In this document: positions 63,851-64,000 of the stretch, in pieces | Layout: each line of letters begins with the position of its first letter | How positions within the stretch are numbered: the first letter of the stretch is position 1 | Assembly (NCBI GenBank): GCA_017474385.1 | Contig: JAFVHU010000090.1 | Coordinates: 1 to 64,000, forward strand | Reading direction: 5' to 3' | DNA: 64,000 bases | Origin: Afipia sp. | Lineage (GTDB): Bacteria > Pseudomonadota > Alphaproteobacteria > Rhizobiales > Xanthobacteraceae | Notes under the pieces: model-generated | Seen by the model: the letters and a program-made list of their open reading frames with translations, nothing else | The model's database searches: none | What the model was told of the DNA's origin: nothing | Position numbers and translations under genes: made by a program

Positions 63851-64000
63851 ATGATGAGATTCCTGATTGCCGCTGTGCTGCTCGCGGCTGTGCCGCATCA
63901 AGCGATGGCGCAGGACGTGCCCGGCATTGAAATCTGCACCGCCGAGAAAACGATGGAGCGCCGCACCGGCTGCCTCCAGAGCAATGTGAACTTCCTCAAG
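63851..64000 (+). CDS. Secreted protein of unknown function, N-terminal part
   Basis: The first 50 codons are visible and the gene runs off the window. MMRFLIAAVLLAAVPHQAMAQ is a signal peptide with an AMA cleavage motif; the mature part begins DVPGIEICTAEKTMERRTGCLQSN with two cysteines. Too little is visible for a family. Confidence 0.6.
   Translation, partial: MMRFLIAAVLLAAVPHQAMAQDVPGIEICTAEKTMERRTGCLQSNVNFLK

Noticed and set aside
1..64000. CRISPR arrays, complete tRNA or rRNA genes, insertion sequences, phage genes
   Set aside because: No regularly spaced direct repeats, no cloverleaf with both acceptor strands, no transposase or phage protein signatures were seen on either strand.

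Overview
The window looks like chromosomal DNA of a high-GC alphaproteobacterium, most like the Bradyrhizobium / Rhodopseudomonas / Afipia group. The signs are a large number of ABC and tricarboxylate uptake systems, oxalate and glyoxylate genes, GTG and TTG starts, and intergenic palindromes of the GTCGTCCC..GGGACCCATA type common in that family. This is inference from gene content; no rRNA or complete tRNA is present.

Layout. (1) 1-2.7 kb: the end of a TonB-dependent receptor and a frameshifted PepSY membrane gene (iron uptake). (2) 2.7-3.5 kb: gene-free DNA holding the 3' part of a tRNA-Met. (3) 3.5-11.6 kb: a guanidine-nitrogen operon with a sigma-54-type promoter, a guanidine-I (ykkC) riboswitch, an intrinsic terminator, a NitT/TauT-type ABC transporter, two carboxyguanidine deiminase subunits and a biotin-dependent carboxylase usually annotated as urea carboxylase. 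(4) 11.6-13.0 kb: an esterase followed by a scar where two truncated genes meet. (5) 13.1-36.5 kb: a large catabolic island: HxlR, TetR and LysR regulators, dienelactone-hydrolase-like, BKACE, VOC, two-component flavin monooxygenase, LLM oxygenase, deacetylase-fold hydrolase, molybdenum hydroxylase, a five-gene branched-chain-type ABC transporter, cyclase-family hydrolase, HisD-like dehydrogenase and SDR. The mix suggests breakdown of a nitrogen-containing or heteroaromatic compound, but the substrate is unknown. (6) 36.5-41.1 kb: the glyoxylate-to-glycerate route (glxR, hyi, gcl) with an IclR regulator. (7) 41.2-57.5 kb: an oxalate module: ADP-forming acyl-CoA synthetase, FCD-type GntR regulator, oxc, frc, tctCBA, oxlT, a sucCD-like pair, a CBS protein and a PanE-like reductase. 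(8) 57.5-64 kb: mixed housekeeping and hypothetical genes, and a dapA-like gene broken by a stop codon.

How it fits together. Oxalate would enter by OxlT and perhaps TctCBA and be activated to oxalyl-CoA by Frc and perhaps by a ligase. It could then be decarboxylated to formyl-CoA by Oxc, or reduced to glyoxylate by the PanE-like protein. Glyoxylate would go through Gcl, Hyi and GlxR to glycerate. Two shared DNA motifs tie units together. A 17-bp palindrome TGGYAT-N5-ATRCCA lies in seven places across the oxalate module, including both sides of its gntR gene. A second palindrome, TWATC-N4-GATAA, lies in front of three operons of the catabolic island.
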